64,000 nt of DNA from Proteus penneri (GCF_003144535.1 NZ_PHFJ01000004.1:1-64000); one strand, 5' to 3'; shown: positions 43,554 through 53,663, counted from the first letter of the stretch. Notes: generated by a model from the letters alone, not told the origin. Made by a program: numbers and translations.

Positions 43554-43889
43554 TTAGTGCTCTCTTGCATGGTTAATCGAATATTTAGGGATCTCAACGA
43601 CTAAATCTTCGTCAGTCACTTTAGCTTGGCAACTTAAGCGACTTTCAGGCTCTAAACCCCATGCTTTATCTAACATGTCGTCTTCAAGCTCAGAGCTCTC
43701 TTCTAGTGAATCAAAACCTTCACGCACTACACAGTGACAAGTTGTACATGCACAAGACATTTCACAAGCATGTTCAATCTCAATACCGTTGCGCAATGCA
43801 ACATCTAGAATAGACTCACCTTCTGTTGCGTCAACAACAGCACCTTCAGGGCACAGTGTGCTATGGGGTAAAAATACAATTTTAGGCAT
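43554..43889 (-). CDS. fdx: ISC-type [2Fe-2S] ferredoxin
   Basis: Adrenodoxin-like ferredoxin donating electrons for cluster assembly. Three cluster cysteines lie in [10 protein letters not shown] (C-x5-C-x2-C) and the fourth in SRLSCQAKV. The length of 111 aa is that of E. coli Fdx. It follows hscA by 2 bases. Confidence 0.97.
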   Translation of the reverse strand: MPKIVFLPHSTLCPEGAVVDATEGESILDVALRNGIEIEHACEMSCACTTCHCVVREGFDSLEESSELEDDMLDKAWGLEPESRLSCQAKVTDEDLVVEIPKYSINHAREH

Positions 43890-43891
43890 AG

Positions 43892-45742
43892 TTATATCTC
43901 ATCCACAGAATGACCTGCCAACGCTTGACGAATAGATGAATCCATTCGACGCGCTGCAAAATCCTGAGTTTGCTTATCCAGTAGTTTAATCGCGTTTTCA
44001 ATGGCAACAGGATCTGTTCCTTCAACGCTCTCTATTAAGGTATCTACAACTTTGTCGATAGCGCTTTTCTCATCTTCATTTAGCAGATGAGCATCTTCTT
44101 CTAATGCCGCAGTTAAACTTTCTAACACGCGTGCTGCTTCGACTTTTTGCTCGGCTAGGCGACGAGCTTGTAAATCTTCTTGGGCATTTTCCATCGAAGA
44201 TTGGATCATCTTAGCGATTTCAGTATCACTAAGACCATAAGAGGGTTTGACTTGTACTGAGGCTTCAACGCCCGTTGATTTTTCCATTGCACTGACACTA
44301 AGTAAACCATCAGCATCAACTTGGAATGTCACACGAATATGAGCACCACCTGCAGCCATCGGCGGAATACCACGTAATGTAAAACGCGCAAGAGAACGAC
44401 AATCGCTCACCAATTCACGCTCACCTTGAACAACATGAACACTCATTGCCGTTTGACCATCTTTGAATGTCGTAAATTCTTGCGCTCTGGCAACTGGGAT
44501 CGTGGTATTGCGAGGGATCACTTTTTCAACTAGTCCGCCCATCGTTTCAAGGCCAAGAGAAAGTGGAATAACATCTAGCAATAGCATTTCGCTATCTGGT
44601 TTATTACCCACCAAAATATCAGCTTGGATTGAAGCACCTATGGCAACCACTTTATCTGGATCAATAGAGGTTAAAGGCTCACGTTTAAAATAATCACCAA
44701 CCATTTGACGAACTAATGGCACACGTGTTGAACCGCCAACCATAACCACTTCTAGAACTTCATCTATTTCAACATCCGCGTCTTTTAATGCGCGGCGAAC
44801 AGATAATAATGTACGCTTTACTAATGATTGAATTAATGATTCAAACTCAGTGCGAGTAATTTCGCCTTTCCAACCATTAATACTGATATCAGCAACATCA
44901 TTTTCACTTAATGCAATTTTAGTTTCTGATGCTACATCCAGCAGTTGGCGTTGTAATATCGCATCTTTTTGATAGCCAAAACCTGCGCGTTCTCTTATCC
45001 AGTCGGCCAGCATCATATCAAAATCATCACCGCCTAATGCAGTATCACCGCCAGTTGCTAAGACTTCAAAAACACCCTTGGTTAAACGTAAAACAGAAAT
45101 ATCAAAAGTACCACCGCCTAAGTCATAAACAACAATAGTGCCTTCTTTTCCTGAATCTAAACCATATGCAATAGCAGCTGCTGTTGGTTCGTTTAATAAA
45201 CGTAAAACATGCAAACCAGCACGGCGAGCCGCTTCTTTTGTACCTTGGCGTTGAGCATCATCAAAATAAGCAGGAACGGTAACAACAACACCATCAAGTT
45301 CACCACCTAATGATTGCGTTGCACGTTCTGCTAATGTTTTTAAGATGTCAGAAGAGACTTGAATAGGATCGACAATACCCGCCACTGTTTTAATTAACGG
45401 TAAACCATTGTCATTTTCATGGAAATGATAAGGAAGATTTGGATAACGGCTTATCACATCACTTAGTGAGCGACCCACCATTCTTTTAATTGAGCTTATC
45501 GTGTTAGCAGGATCTTTTTCTGCTTCTTTTTTAGCATTCCAACCAACGTTGATATTATCAACTTGATACTGCACGACAGATGGCAATAAATAGCGACCTT
45601 CGCTGTCAGAAAGCGCTTCGGCTTGCCCACTACGTACAGTGGCAACTAATGAGTGTGTCGTACCTAAATCAATACCCGCTGCAAGTCGGCACTGGTGCGG
45701 TGCAGGTGTTTGACCTGGTTCACTAATTTGTAATAATGACAT
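43892..45742 (-). CDS. hscA: Hsp70-type chaperone HscA
   Basis: Specialised Hsp70 that helps move the cluster from IscU, stimulated by HscB. The 616 aa equal E. coli HscA. The nucleotide-binding domain has [29 protein letters not shown] and [13 protein letters not shown], followed by a substrate-binding domain and helical lid. It binds the LPPVK motif of IscU, which is present in this window's IscU. It lies 11 bases after hscB. Confidence 0.97.
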   Translation of the reverse strand: MSLLQISEPGQTPAPHQCRLAAGIDLGTTHSLVATVRSGQAEALSDSEGRYLLPSVVQYQVDNINVGWNAKKEAEKDPANTISSIKRMVGRSLSDVISRYPNLPYHFHENDNGLPLIKTVAGIVDPIQVSSDILKTLAERATQSLGGELDGVVVTVPAYFDDAQRQGTKEAARRAGLHVLRLLNEPTAAAIAYGLDSGKEGTIVVYDLGGGTFDISVLRLTKGVFEVLATGGDTALGGDDFDMMLADWIRERAGFGYQKDAILQRQLLDVASETKIALSENDVADISINGWKGEITRTEFESLIQSLVKRTLLSVRRALKDADVEIDEVLEVVMVGGSTRVPLVRQMVGDYFKREPLTSIDPDKVVAIGASIQADILVGNKPDSEMLLLDVIPLSLGLETMGGLVEKVIPRNTTIPVARAQEFTTFKDGQTAMSVHVVQGERELVSDCRSLARFTLRGIPPMAAGGAHIRVTFQVDADGLLSVSAMEKSTGVEASVQVKPSYGLSDTEIAKMIQSSMENAQEDLQARRLAEQKVEAARVLESLTAALEEDAHLLNEDEKSAIDKVVDTLIESVEGTDPVAIENAIKLLDKQTQDFAARRMDSSIRQALAGHSVDEI

Positions 45743-45753
45743 AACTGTTTCCC

Positions 45754-46275
45754 TTAAAAACCATCAAACAAGCGTTCTTCAAGTTGTTCTACTTGCTCTT
45801 TTAATTTTGCAAGAAAACGCAATTTTCTCACATTATCTGCAGCAATATCCCAAGTTTGGTTATCTAGCGTTTTGACCATTTCATCATGGCGTATTGCGTA
45901 CATTTTTTCTAAACGCGCAGAAAAATCGGCTAACAAACTTTCCGCTTCAGCACTGTGTTCGATGTTATCCAACTCTTCACGTAATGTGAGTTGCTCTATT
46001 AAAAAAGCAGTATCGTGCATCGTTTGTTGCTCATTAGCAATATCGATACCGTTTAATGAGAGTATGTATTCAGCTCTTGAGAGTGGATTTTTTAAGGTCT
46101 GATAAGCCTGATTGATGGTTGAAGCAAGCGAGATTGCCTGAGCCTGTTCTTTATCAGATTTACCAGCAAAGCGATCTGGGTGATACTGACGTTGCATATC
46201 TTGATAACGTGTAGCAAGTTGCTGTTTATCAATATCAAAACGATTAGGCATGCCTAATAGTGTGAAATAGTCCAT
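45754..46275 (-). CDS. hscB: J-domain co-chaperone HscB
   Basis: A 173-aa co-chaperone that brings IscU to HscA and stimulates its ATPase. The N-terminal J-domain contains the HPD motif ([14 protein letters not shown] near 32-35). A C-terminal three-helix domain binds IscU. The length is close to E. coli (171). It lies between iscA and hscA in the usual order. Confidence 0.97.
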   Translation of the reverse strand: MDYFTLLGMPNRFDIDKQQLATRYQDMQRQYHPDRFAGKSDKEQAQAISLASTINQAYQTLKNPLSRAEYILSLNGIDIANEQQTMHDTAFLIEQLTLREELDNIEHSAEAESLLADFSARLEKMYAIRHDEMVKTLDNQTWDIAADNVRKLRFLAKLKEQVEQLEERLFDGF

Positions 46276-46323
46276 ACATCTACTCTTGGATTAATTAACG
46301 TTAATACCGTGTTTTAACACAAA

Positions 46324-46647
46324 TTACACGGTGAAGCTTTCACCACAACCACACTCATTAGATACATTGGGGTTGTTAAATTTAAAGCCTTCATTTAATC
46401 CTTCTTTGACGAAATCAAGCTCTGTTCCATCTAAATAGACCATGCTTTTACCATCAACGATAACTTTCACACCTTTGTCTTCAAAAACAGTATCTTCGTC
46501 ATTGATGACATCAGCAAATTCAAGAACATAAGCCATTCCAGAGCAACCGGATGTTCTTACGCCTAAACGTAAACCTTCACCTTTTCCACGATTAGATAGA
46601 AAAGAGCGAACACGATTAGCGGCGGATTCTGTAAGGGAAATTGACAT
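46324..46647 (-). CDS. iscA: Fe-S assembly scaffold/carrier IscA
   Basis: A-type carrier of 107 aa. Three conserved cysteines lie in TSGCSGMAY and ECGCGESF, the HesB/IscA signature. It delivers [4Fe-4S] or iron to apo-targets. The ATG at 46647 is chosen because GAGG precedes it and the length equals E. coli IscA; an in-frame start four codons upstream is unneeded. A strong hairpin lies between iscU and this gene. Confidence 0.96.
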   Translation of the reverse strand: MSISLTESAANRVRSFLSNRGKGEGLRLGVRTSGCSGMAYVLEFADVINDEDTVFEDKGVKVIVDGKSMVYLDGTELDFVKEGLNEGFKFNNPNVSNECGCGESFTV

Positions 46648-46674
46648 GGCACACCTCACTCATAAAGAACGAAA

Positions 46675-46705
46675 GCGGATACTGAAAAAAAGTTTCAGCA
46701 TCCGC
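46675..46705. repeat. 13-bp hairpin between iscU and iscA
   Basis: On the minus strand GCGGATGCTGAAA pairs with TTTCAGTATCCGC (one G-T pair) around 5 bases. The sequence after it (TTTCGTTC) is a weak T tract. It could attenuate or stabilise the isc messenger between iscU and iscA. Confidence 0.7.
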
Positions 46706-46736
46706 CAATATTTTATTTTTTTATTATAAAAGACAA

Positions 46737-47123
46737 TTATTTGCCTTGGCGTTTGCTTTTATAGTCTGCAATCGCTGCTTTTATTGCATCTTCTGCAAGA
46801 ATTGAACAGTGAATTTTCACTGGTGGTAATTCTAATTCTTCTGCAATTGCTGTGTTCTTAATAGATTCGGCTTCATCTAATGTTTTGCCTTTCATCCATT
46901 CTGTAACCAGTGAACTTGATGCAATCGCTGAACCACAACCATAAGTTTTAAAACGCGCATCTTCAATTACGCCATTATCATCAACTTTGATTTGCAGTTT
47001 CATAACGTCACCACAAGCAGGTGCGCCAACCATACCACTTCCTACAGTAGGGTCATTATTATCAAATGATCCCACATTACGAGGGTTTTCATAATGATCA
47101 ATTACTTTTTCGCTATAAGCCAT
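46737..47123 (-). CDS. iscU: Fe-S cluster scaffold IscU
   Basis: Scaffold on which IscS-derived sulfur and iron form [2Fe-2S] clusters. At 128 aa it equals E. coli IscU. The three cluster cysteines lie in GAPACGDVM, KTYGCGSAIASS and IHCSILAEDA, with the assembly aspartate in ACGD. The HscA-recognition motif LPPVK is present. It lies 24 bases after iscS. Confidence 0.98.
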   Translation of the reverse strand: MAYSEKVIDHYENPRNVGSFDNNDPTVGSGMVGAPACGDVMKLQIKVDDNGVIEDARFKTYGCGSAIASSSLVTEWMKGKTLDEAESIKNTAIAEELELPPVKIHCSILAEDAIKAAIADYKSKRQGK

Positions 47124-47147
47124 GATTTAACTCCTGAAAACGTCTGA

Positions 47148-48362
47148 TTAATGGTGAGACCATTCGATACTGTTGATATCAACACCTTGTTTATGCATAT
47201 CCCAAAGTGGAGAAAGATCACGTAAGCGACCAATTGCACTGTGGATTTGTTCAATTGCATAATCTATTTCTTCTTCTGTTGTGAAACGACCCAGAGAGAA
47301 GCGAATAGAACTGTGTGCAAGTTCATCAGTTAAACCTAAAGCACGCAGTACGTAAGAAGGTTCTAAACTTGCTGAAGTACAGGCAGAGCCTGAAGATACA
47401 GCAAGATCTTTCAGTGCCATCATTAATGATTCGCCTTCAACATAGTTGAAACTTACATTAAGAATGTTTGGCGCAGTATGTTCTAAAGAACCGTTGATAT
47501 AAACTTCTTCGATATCTTTAATGCCATTCCATAAACGTAAACGTAATTCGTTTAAGCGTTTAGTTTCATCAGCCATTTCTTCTTTCAAAATACGGTAAGC
47601 TTCGCCCATACCTACAATTTGGTGAACGGCTAATGTACCTGAACGCATACCGCGCTCATGACCACCACCATGCATTTGTGCTTCTAAACGAATGCGTGGC
47701 TTACGACGAACATAAAGTGCACCGATACCCATAGGGCCGTATACTTTATGCGCAGAAAGAGAAAGTAAATCAACTTTTAACTTAGAGAGATCAATAGGTA
47801 ACTTACCAACGCTTTGTGTCGCGTCTACATGGTAAATAATCCCTTTGCTACGGCATAATTCACCGATAGCAGCAATATCTTGAACGACACCAATTTCGTT
47901 ATTTACATGCATGATAGAAACTAAAATAGTGTCTTCACGCATCGCTTCTTCAAGCTCTTTCAGGTCAATCAGACCATCACTTTTTGGTGCTAAATAAGTA
48001 ACTTCAAAACCTTCACGCTCAAGTTGACGACAAGTGTCTAAAATGGCTTTATGTTCGGTTTTCGAAGTGATGATGTGCTTACCTTTTTTCTGGTAAAAGT
48101 TAGCAACACCTTTTAGTGCGAGATTATCAGCTTCCGTTGCACCTGATGTGAACACAATTTCACGAGGATCTGCACCGATTAAATCAGCAATCTGATTGCG
48201 TGCAATATCGATAGCTTCTTCTGCTTGCCAACCAAAACGGTGTGAACGAGAGGCTGGGTTACCAAAAATGCCATCAATAGTCAGACATTGCATCATTTTT
48301 TCAGCAACTCGTGGATCAACAGGAGTGGTTGCTGAATAATCTAGATAAATGGGTAATTTCAT
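47148..48362 (-). CDS. iscS: Cysteine desulfurase IscS
   Basis: PLP enzyme that takes sulfur from cysteine for Fe-S clusters, thiolated tRNA and other cofactors. The 404 aa equal E. coli IscS. The PLP lysine lies in [17 protein letters not shown] (near 206) and the persulfide-carrying cysteine in [17 protein letters not shown] (near 328). It is second in the operon after iscR. Confidence 0.98.
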   Translation of the reverse strand: MKLPIYLDYSATTPVDPRVAEKMMQCLTIDGIFGNPASRSHRFGWQAEEAIDIARNQIADLIGADPREIVFTSGATEADNLALKGVANFYQKKGKHIITSKTEHKAILDTCRQLEREGFEVTYLAPKSDGLIDLKELEEAMREDTILVSIMHVNNEIGVVQDIAAIGELCRSKGIIYHVDATQSVGKLPIDLSKLKVDLLSLSAHKVYGPMGIGALYVRRKPRIRLEAQMHGGGHERGMRSGTLAVHQIVGMGEAYRILKEEMADETKRLNELRLRLWNGIKDIEEVYINGSLEHTAPNILNVSFNYVEGESLMMALKDLAVSSGSACTSASLEPSYVLRALGLTDELAHSSIRFSLGRFTTEEEIDYAIEQIHSAIGRLRDLSPLWDMHKQGVDINSIEWSHH

Positions 48363-48430
48363 TGCTCACTAACTCCAAAGACGACGGATCTTCTTTAATA
48401 ATTTTGTTTTTGCCTACCTAGAGATCGCCG

Positions 48431-48925
48431 TTAAACTCGCATATTAACAATGGTTTCTTGTAAACGACCATTTATAGCATGGCGTTTTTCATTGTCTTGG
48501 CGATCGGCGACATCCATAACCTCTTCGTTATTTACTAACTCTTCAAGGCTGATACTGCTTAGGAAACTGGTTATACGATCACTTAAATCACGCCACAAAG
48601 TATGAGTCAGGCAACGATCACCACCTTGACAACCTTCTTTATTACCCTGACAACGAGTAGCATCGACAGATTCATCAACCGCAGAAATAACTTGAGCAAC
48701 AAAAATTTGCCCTGCATCACGGCCTAATAAATAGCCGCCACCAGGACCACGAACACTTGCAACTAATTCATTTTTGCGCAAACGTGAGAAAAGCTGCTCA
48801 AGATAAGAAAGGGAAATCCCTTGGCGCTCTGAAATATCAGCGAGGGGGACAGGACCTTGCTGTGAATGCAATGCAACATCAAGCATTGCAGTAACTGCGT
48901 AACGCCCTTTTGATGTCAGTCTCAT
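48431..48925 (-). CDS. iscR: Fe-S sensing regulator IscR
   Basis: Rrf2-family [2Fe-2S] regulator that represses its own operon when clusters are plentiful. The N-terminal winged helix ([19 protein letters not shown], then [15 protein letters not shown]) is intact. Cluster cysteines are [14 protein letters not shown], and the nearby histidine completes the ligand set. It is 164 aa from the ATG at 48925, which has GGAG 8 bases upstream. Two abutting type-1 IscR sites overlap its promoter. Confidence 0.97.
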   Translation of the reverse strand: MRLTSKGRYAVTAMLDVALHSQQGPVPLADISERQGISLSYLEQLFSRLRKNELVASVRGPGGGYLLGRDAGQIFVAQVISAVDESVDATRCQGNKEGCQGGDRCLTHTLWRDLSDRITSFLSSISLEELVNNEEVMDVADRQDNEKRHAINGRLQETIVNMRV

Positions 48926-48955
48926 AACAAATACTCCGTGGTGAACAATAATCAA

Positions 48956-49013
48956 ATTGTGTCATTCCTGAGTAATTTAGTCAACTATTTATCCGAGTGT
49001 TTTAGTCAAGTAT
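48956..49013 (-). promoter_or_regulatory. iscR promoter with two abutting type-1 IscR sites
   Basis: Two 25-bp sites lie end to end: 48989-49013 (minus strand begins ATACTTGACTAAAACACTCG) and 48964-48988 (begins ATAGTTGACTAAATTACTCA). Both fit the E. coli type-1 pattern ATASYYGACTRWWWYAGTC in its left half. TTGACT inside the second site and CACAAT at 48961-48956 are 17 bases apart and form a plausible promoter. Confidence 0.82.
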
Positions 49014-49056
49014 TATACTTGGTCAAAAGTTGACTTAAGTTAATCAACTTAGCCCT

Positions 49057-49785
49057 CTATTTCTTAGCCCATTTCTCAACTGACGTTAGAATACCACGCA
49101 AGATATGAAGTTCTTGTGTTTCTGGGCGCGCACGCGTAAATAGACGGCGTAAACGGCTCATCACTTGTCCCGGATGTTTAGGACGAATAAAGCCAGATTC
49201 ATTAAGCACCTGTTCTAAATGAACATAAAAACGTTCTATATCATCTGCGGGTGGATAATCAATCTCTGATGAGCTATTTTCCTCTTGTTTTTCTTCTTGG
49301 GCAAGTGCTGCCATACGAATTTCATAACTAACAAGCTGGACAGCCATTGCTAAATTTAAAGAACCATATTCTGGATTAGTCGGAACATACAAATGAAAAT
49401 CACATTTTTGTAATTCTTCATTGGTTAAACCTGTACGTTCACGACCAAAAATAATAGCAACAGGCTTATGTTTCGCTTCCATAACACAGCGCTCACCGCA
49501 TTCACGAGGTGCAAGCATTGGCCAAGAAAGTGTACGGCTACGAGCACTTGTTCCTATAACTAACCCACAGCCTTCAATCGCTTCATCGATACTATTAACA
49601 ATATGTGCATTGCCAATAACATCACTTGCGCCTGCTGATAAGGCAATAGAATGTGAATCCGGTTTTTCTTTTGGATTAACAAAATAAAGATTGGTTAATC
49701 CCATGGTTTTCATAGCTCGAGCAGTAGAGCCCATATTGCCTGTATGAGAAGTTTCTACAAGGATGATGCGAATATTTTCTAACAT
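49057..49785 (-). CDS. trmJ: tRNA (cytidine/uridine-2'-O)-methyltransferase TrmJ
   Basis: SPOUT-family enzyme that 2'-O-methylates position 32 of several tRNAs. The SPOUT knot motifs are visible: [35 protein letters not shown] and [19 protein letters not shown]. About 242 aa from the ATG at 49785, matching E. coli TrmJ (246); an upstream in-frame ATG would add ten residues. Between iscR and divergent suhB, as in E. coli. Confidence 0.95.
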   Translation of the reverse strand: MLENIRIILVETSHTGNMGSTARAMKTMGLTNLYFVNPKEKPDSHSIALSAGASDVIGNAHIVNSIDEAIEGCGLVIGTSARSRTLSWPMLAPRECGERCVMEAKHKPVAIIFGRERTGLTNEELQKCDFHLYVPTNPEYGSLNLAMAVQLVSYEIRMAALAQEEKQEENSSSEIDYPPADDIERFYVHLEQVLNESGFIRPKHPGQVMSRLRRLFTRARPETQELHILRGILTSVEKWAKK

Positions 49786-49855
49786 TGATTTCTTGTTAAT
49801 TGCTTTGTGATCCATCTATTTTATCACAATTGTAGCCAGAAACACGAATGTCTGT

Positions 49856-49892
49856 TATACTTTGGCACGTTTTTTATCCCCGTTCTTTAACA
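49856..49892 (+). promoter_or_regulatory. suhB promoter region and leader boxA
   Basis: TATACT at 49856-49861 is a likely -10 element. CGTTCTTTAACA at 49881-49892 matches the rRNA boxA consensus (TGCTCTTTAACA) in the last ten positions. In E. coli a boxA in the suhB leader binds NusB/NusE and mediates autoregulation of suhB. Confidence 0.75.
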
Positions 49893-49909
49893 TCTTGTGG
49901 AAGATAACC

Positions 49910-50713
49910 ATGCATCCGATGCTGAATATTGCCATACGTGCCGCACGTAAGGCTGGTAATTTAATCGCCAAAAATTACGAAAATCCTGAATCTGTAGAAG
50001 CTAACCAGAAAGGTACTAATGATTTTGTCACTAATGTTGACCGTGACGCAGAACAAGCAATCATTGAAATTATCCGTAAATCTTATCCAAAACACACCAT
50101 TATTACGGAAGAAAGTGGCGAGTTACTCGGTGAAGATCACGACATACAATGGGTTATTGATCCACTTGATGGCACCACTAACTTCATTAAACGTTTTCCA
50201 CACTTTTCTGTTTCTATTGCTGTACGCATTAAAGGCCGTACTGAAGTTGCGGTTGTTTACGATCCTATGCGTAACGAATTATTCTCAGCCGTTCGTGGTC
50301 AAGGCGCACAATTAAATGGTTATCGTCTACGCGGCTCTAATGCTCGCGATTTAGACGGTGCAGTTCTTGCGACTGGTTTCCCATTCAAAAGTAAACAACA
50401 TTCAGCCGCTTACATAAACATGTTAGGCAAATTATTTGTGCCTTGTGCTGATTTCCGTCGCACAGGTTCAGCAGCATTAGATTTAGCTTATGTTGCCGCT
50501 GGTCGTGTTAATGGTTTCTTTGAGATTGGCTTAAAACCTTGGGATTTCTTAGGTGGTGAATTAATCGCTCGTGAAGCAGGTGCTATCGTTTCTGACTTTA
50601 CAGGTAACCATGGCTACTTACAAACAGGTAATATTGTTGCCGGTAACCCTCGTGTTGTCAGAGCATTATTAGCTGAAATTCGTAGCGAATTAACAGATGC
50701 ATTAAAACGTTAA
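49910..50713 (+). CDS. suhB: Inositol monophosphatase family protein SuhB
   Basis: Metal-dependent phosphatase fold that in E. coli also acts as a Nus-factor partner in rRNA antitermination. The 267 aa equal E. coli SuhB. Metal-binding motifs are TEESGE, WVIDPLDGTTNFIKRFPH and KPWDFLGGELIAREAG. GGAAG lies 6 bases before the ATG at 49910; the frame is open upstream, but that part contains the leader boxA. It is divergent from trmJ. Confidence 0.97.
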   Translation: MHPMLNIAIRAARKAGNLIAKNYENPESVEANQKGTNDFVTNVDRDAEQAIIEIIRKSYPKHTIITEESGELLGEDHDIQWVIDPLDGTTNFIKRFPHFSVSIAVRIKGRTEVAVVYDPMRNELFSAVRGQGAQLNGYRLRGSNARDLDGAVLATGFPFKSKQHSAAYINMLGKLFVPCADFRRTGSAALDLAYVAAGRVNGFFEIGLKPWDFLGGELIAREAGAIVSDFTGNHGYLQTGNIVAGNPRVVRALLAEIRSELTDALKR

Positions 50714-50740
50714 TTTCGTTGATACGAATAAAATATAAAA

Positions 50741-50785
50741 GAAAAAGATCTGCAATATCAAAGGATATTGCAGATCTTAATTTTA
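50741..50785. terminator. Bidirectional terminator of suhB and hcaT
   Basis: AAGATCTGCAATATC and GATATTGCAGATCTT form a perfect 15-bp stem with an AAAG loop. T tracts follow on both strands, strongest on the minus strand. Confidence 0.92.
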
Positions 50786-50798
50786 TAAAATAAAGGAA

Positions 50799-51953
50799 TT
50801 AGGTATTTTGAGGCTGTACTTTAGGTCTGATAAACATGGCAGGGATCGTTAATGCAGCCATTAACCAGAAGATCAACGATTCTTGGTTAGGCAGTTTTTC
50901 ATACAACCAACCAGATACAATAGTCATAATCGCAATACTCCCTCCCATCGCTAACGCTGAATACACCGCTTGCAGACGAATAATTTCGTGCTCTTGACGA
51001 GCACTAATAAAGCGCATAGCAGCTAAATGACACACTGTAAACGTACCACTGTGTAAGACTTGAACGACAATAAGCGCGGGTAATGCAGTAAAACTTCCCA
51101 TTAATCCCCAACGTAAAAGCCCAGCAAAAGCAGAAAGTAAGAGTAGATTTCTTGCGCTCCAACGACGGAATAAACGATGGCTCAGCATAAAAACAATGAC
51201 TTCTGAAACCACACCTAATGACCAAAGATAACCAATTGTTGCGGTGTCATAACCTGCTTTTTCCCAATAAAGTGCACTAAAACCATAATAAGCTGCGTGT
51301 GCACCTTGCAGTAAAGAGACGCATAGCAGAAAACGCCAAACTGGCCCATCTGAAATAAGTTTTATAAAGGAGACGTTATTGTGTTCTGCTTTTTTCACTT
51401 TACCCTGTGGCATAACTTTAGGACGAAGCATAGATGTCAGGAATAGAGCAAAAGTACTGGCAATCAACCCATAAAGAATAATGGGATGCCCAAAAACATC
51501 AATTAAAACACCTAGCAGTGATGAGCTAATAATAAAAGCGATTGAGCCCCAAACGCGGATTTTTCCATAGTCTAAAGGAAACTGTTTTTGCCATGTTCCT
51601 GCTAGAGAATCGCCTAAAGGCACCATAGGTGAAAAGAAAACATTAAATCCTGTCATCACAAAGAATAACCATGCCCAATGGCTACCCATCATAAATGCAA
51701 CAGTAAAAAGTAATGAGAGAAAAGCAAATAATCTTAATGCAGTGATAAGTTTTGACGGATCTTTTACCGCAGGTGTTAAAATTAGGCTACCAACAAAACG
51801 TGCGGTTAAACCTACACCTAATAACAGACCTATCATTGCAGGATCAACACCCTCTCCTTTTAGCCATATGGACCAAAAAGGTAAAAAGATGCCGTATGAG
51901 AAGAAATAAGTAAAATAATCTAAGGCAAGCCACAATGTTGATGGAATAACCAT
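50799..51953 (-). CDS. hcaT: MFS transporter, HcaT-like
   Basis: A 384-aa major facilitator protein with twelve or so hydrophobic segments. It resembles E. coli HcaT (3-phenylpropionate transporter) along its length, e.g. LALDYFTYFFSYGIFLPFWS, QKQFPLDYGKIRVWGSIAF, LLQGAHAAYYGFSALYW and RLQAVYSALAMGGSIAIM. The start at 51953 (MVIPSTLWLAL) has GGGGGA upstream and matches the E. coli N-terminus. No hca catabolic genes lie nearby, so the substrate is uncertain. It shares its left terminator with suhB and starts just after the glyA terminator. Confidence 0.9.
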   Translation of the reverse strand: MVIPSTLWLALDYFTYFFSYGIFLPFWSIWLKGEGVDPAMIGLLLGVGLTARFVGSLILTPAVKDPSKLITALRLFAFLSLLFTVAFMMGSHWAWLFFVMTGFNVFFSPMVPLGDSLAGTWQKQFPLDYGKIRVWGSIAFIISSSLLGVLIDVFGHPIILYGLIASTFALFLTSMLRPKVMPQGKVKKAEHNNVSFIKLISDGPVWRFLLCVSLLQGAHAAYYGFSALYWEKAGYDTATIGYLWSLGVVSEVIVFMLSHRLFRRWSARNLLLLSAFAGLLRWGLMGSFTALPALIVVQVLHSGTFTVCHLAAMRFISARQEHEIIRLQAVYSALAMGGSIAIMTIVSGWLYEKLPNQESLIFWLMAALTIPAMFIRPKVQPQNT

Positions 51954-51976
51954 CCAATCCCCCATTTTTAAGATGC

Positions 51977-52012
51977 AAAAAACCCGCCAAGAACAAGTTC
52001 TCGAAGCGGGCT
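51977..52012 (-). terminator. Terminator of glyA
   Basis: On the minus strand GCCCGC pairs with GCGGGT, with an inner GAGAAC/GTTCTT stem, followed by six T. It ends 23 bases before the hcaT start codon. Confidence 0.88.
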
Positions 52013-52043
52013 TGTACAACGGGTTTATTATATCGTTACAAAC

Positions 52044-53297
52044 TTATGCGTAAACTGGAAATTTAGCGCAGATATCCAAGACTTTTTGTTTCACTTTCTC
52101 AATGTTCGCTTCATCATTGATATTATCAAGGACATCACACATCCAACCGGCTAATTCGCGAGCTTCCGCTTCTTTAAAACCACGACGTGTAATTGCTGGA
52201 GAACCGATACGAATACCAGAAGTTACAAATGGGCTACGTGGATCATTTGGTACACTGTTTTTGTTAACAGTGATATTTGCACGACCCAGTGCAGCATCTG
52301 CATCTTTACCTGTAATGTCTTTATCAACTAAGTCTAATAAAAACAGGTGGTTTTCAGTTCCGCCAGACACTACTTTATAACCGCGATCTAAGAAAACGTC
52401 TACCATTGCTTTCGCGTTTTTGGCAACTTGTTGCTGATAAACCTTAAATTCTGGCTCCATAGCTTCTTTTAATGCAACCGCTTTACCTGCAATAACATGC
52501 ATTAAAGGACCACCTTGAGAACCAGGGAATACAGCAGAATTCAGTTTTTTATAAAACTCTTCATCGCCACCTTTAGCAAGGATAAGACCACCACGTGGGC
52601 CTGCTAATGTTTTATGCGTTGTTGTTGTAACAACATGTGCATGAGGAACTGGGTTAGGATAAACACCCGCAGCAATCATACCCGCAACGTGCGCCATATC
52701 AACAAACAGGTAGGCACCAATGCTATCTGCGATTTCACGCATTTTTGCCCAATCAACCAAACCAGAATAGGCAGAGAAGCCACCAATAATCATTTTTGGT
52801 TGATGTTTTTTAGCTTGAATAGCGATATCTTCGTAATCAATTTTTCCCGATTCATCAATACCATAAGGTACGATATTATATAGTTTACCAGAGAAGTTAA
52901 CTGGTGAACCATGAGTTAAGTGACCGCCTTGCGCTAAGTTCATACCTAAAACAGTATCACCTGGTTTTAATAATGCCATATAAACAGCGGCATTTGCTTG
53001 AGAGCCTGAGTGAGGCTGTACGTTAGCGTAATCTGCACCAAATAATGCTTTTGCACGATCGATAGCCAGTTGCTCTACAACATCCACATACTCACAACCA
53101 CCGTAGTAACGTTTCCCCGGATAGCCTTCAGCATATTTATTTGTCAGCTGAGATCCCTGCGCCTGCATAACACGAGGGCTGGTATAGTTTTCAGAAGCAA
53201 TAAGTTCGATGTGCTCTTCTTGACGAGTCACTTCACCTTCCATTGCATTCCATAATTCTGGATCGTAATCAGCAATATTCATTTCACGTTTTAACAT
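52044..53297 (-). CDS. glyA: Serine hydroxymethyltransferase
   Basis: PLP enzyme interconverting serine and glycine and charging tetrahydrofolate with one-carbon units. The 417 aa equal E. coli GlyA. The PLP lysine lies in [19 protein letters not shown] (near 229), and the [11 protein letters not shown]-like segment ([17 protein letters not shown]) is intact. It is divergent from hmp, as in E. coli. A candidate PurR box lies upstream. Confidence 0.98.
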   Translation of the reverse strand: MLKREMNIADYDPELWNAMEGEVTRQEEHIELIASENYTSPRVMQAQGSQLTNKYAEGYPGKRYYGGCEYVDVVEQLAIDRAKALFGADYANVQPHSGSQANAAVYMALLKPGDTVLGMNLAQGGHLTHGSPVNFSGKLYNIVPYGIDESGKIDYEDIAIQAKKHQPKMIIGGFSAYSGLVDWAKMREIADSIGAYLFVDMAHVAGMIAAGVYPNPVPHAHVVTTTTHKTLAGPRGGLILAKGGDEEFYKKLNSAVFPGSQGGPLMHVIAGKAVALKEAMEPEFKVYQQQVAKNAKAMVDVFLDRGYKVVSGGTENHLFLLDLVDKDITGKDADAALGRANITVNKNSVPNDPRSPFVTSGIRIGSPAITRRGFKEAEARELAGWMCDVLDNINDEANIEKVKQKVLDICAKFPVYA

Positions 53298-53409
53298 TCA
53301 CATCTCCTGACTCAGCTAACTTCACTAAAGACAAACTCCCATACGGGAGAAAGAATGGCATACAGTGTAAACTCTTTTTCTTCATTGAGATAGCCCCTAA
53401 TGAAAAAAT

Positions 53410-53425
53410 ACGCAATCGTTTGCCA
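53410..53425. promoter_or_regulatory. PurR-like operator of glyA
   Basis: ACGCAATCGTTTGCCA matches the PurR consensus ACGCAAACGTTTGCGT at 13 of 16 positions and lies 113-128 bases upstream of the glyA ATG. E. coli glyA is repressed by PurR. Confidence 0.7.
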
Positions 53426-53599
53426 TCCAACTATAACAGCACATTATTACTTTTTAACAACCTCATTTTATCCTGTGCTTATTCCTCTTTTTGAGGCACA
53501 TCTCGCCTTATTTTGCAAACACCCCGCATCATTCTCTAAGAATTGAGATTTTTTGTTAAAAAATAAAAACAGAGATTTACAAAATAATCAAAAAGAGAT

Positions 53600-53622
53600 A
53601 AGTTGCATATAAAATACAATTT
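53600..53622. promoter_or_regulatory. NsrR-like operator of hmp
   Basis: AAGTTGCATATAAAATACAA and the three bases after it fit the NsrR palindrome (AAGATGCATTT-N-AAATGCATCTT type), strongest in the left half-site. It lies 41 bases before the hmp ATG and overlaps a possible -10 element (TATAAAAT). NsrR represses hmp in relatives until nitric oxide is sensed. Confidence 0.72.
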
Positions 53623-53663
53623 ATAAATATTCACAATAAACTGAAAAATTTTCAGGAGCAATT

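Larger units (their letters stand above)
53298..53663. other. Divergent glyA-hmp control region
   Basis: About 365 bases without a gene. It contains a PurR-like box on the glyA side and an NsrR-like palindrome on the hmp side, and is AT-rich in between. I saw no convincing MetR pair, although glyA and hmp are MetR targets in E. coli. Confidence 0.6.
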
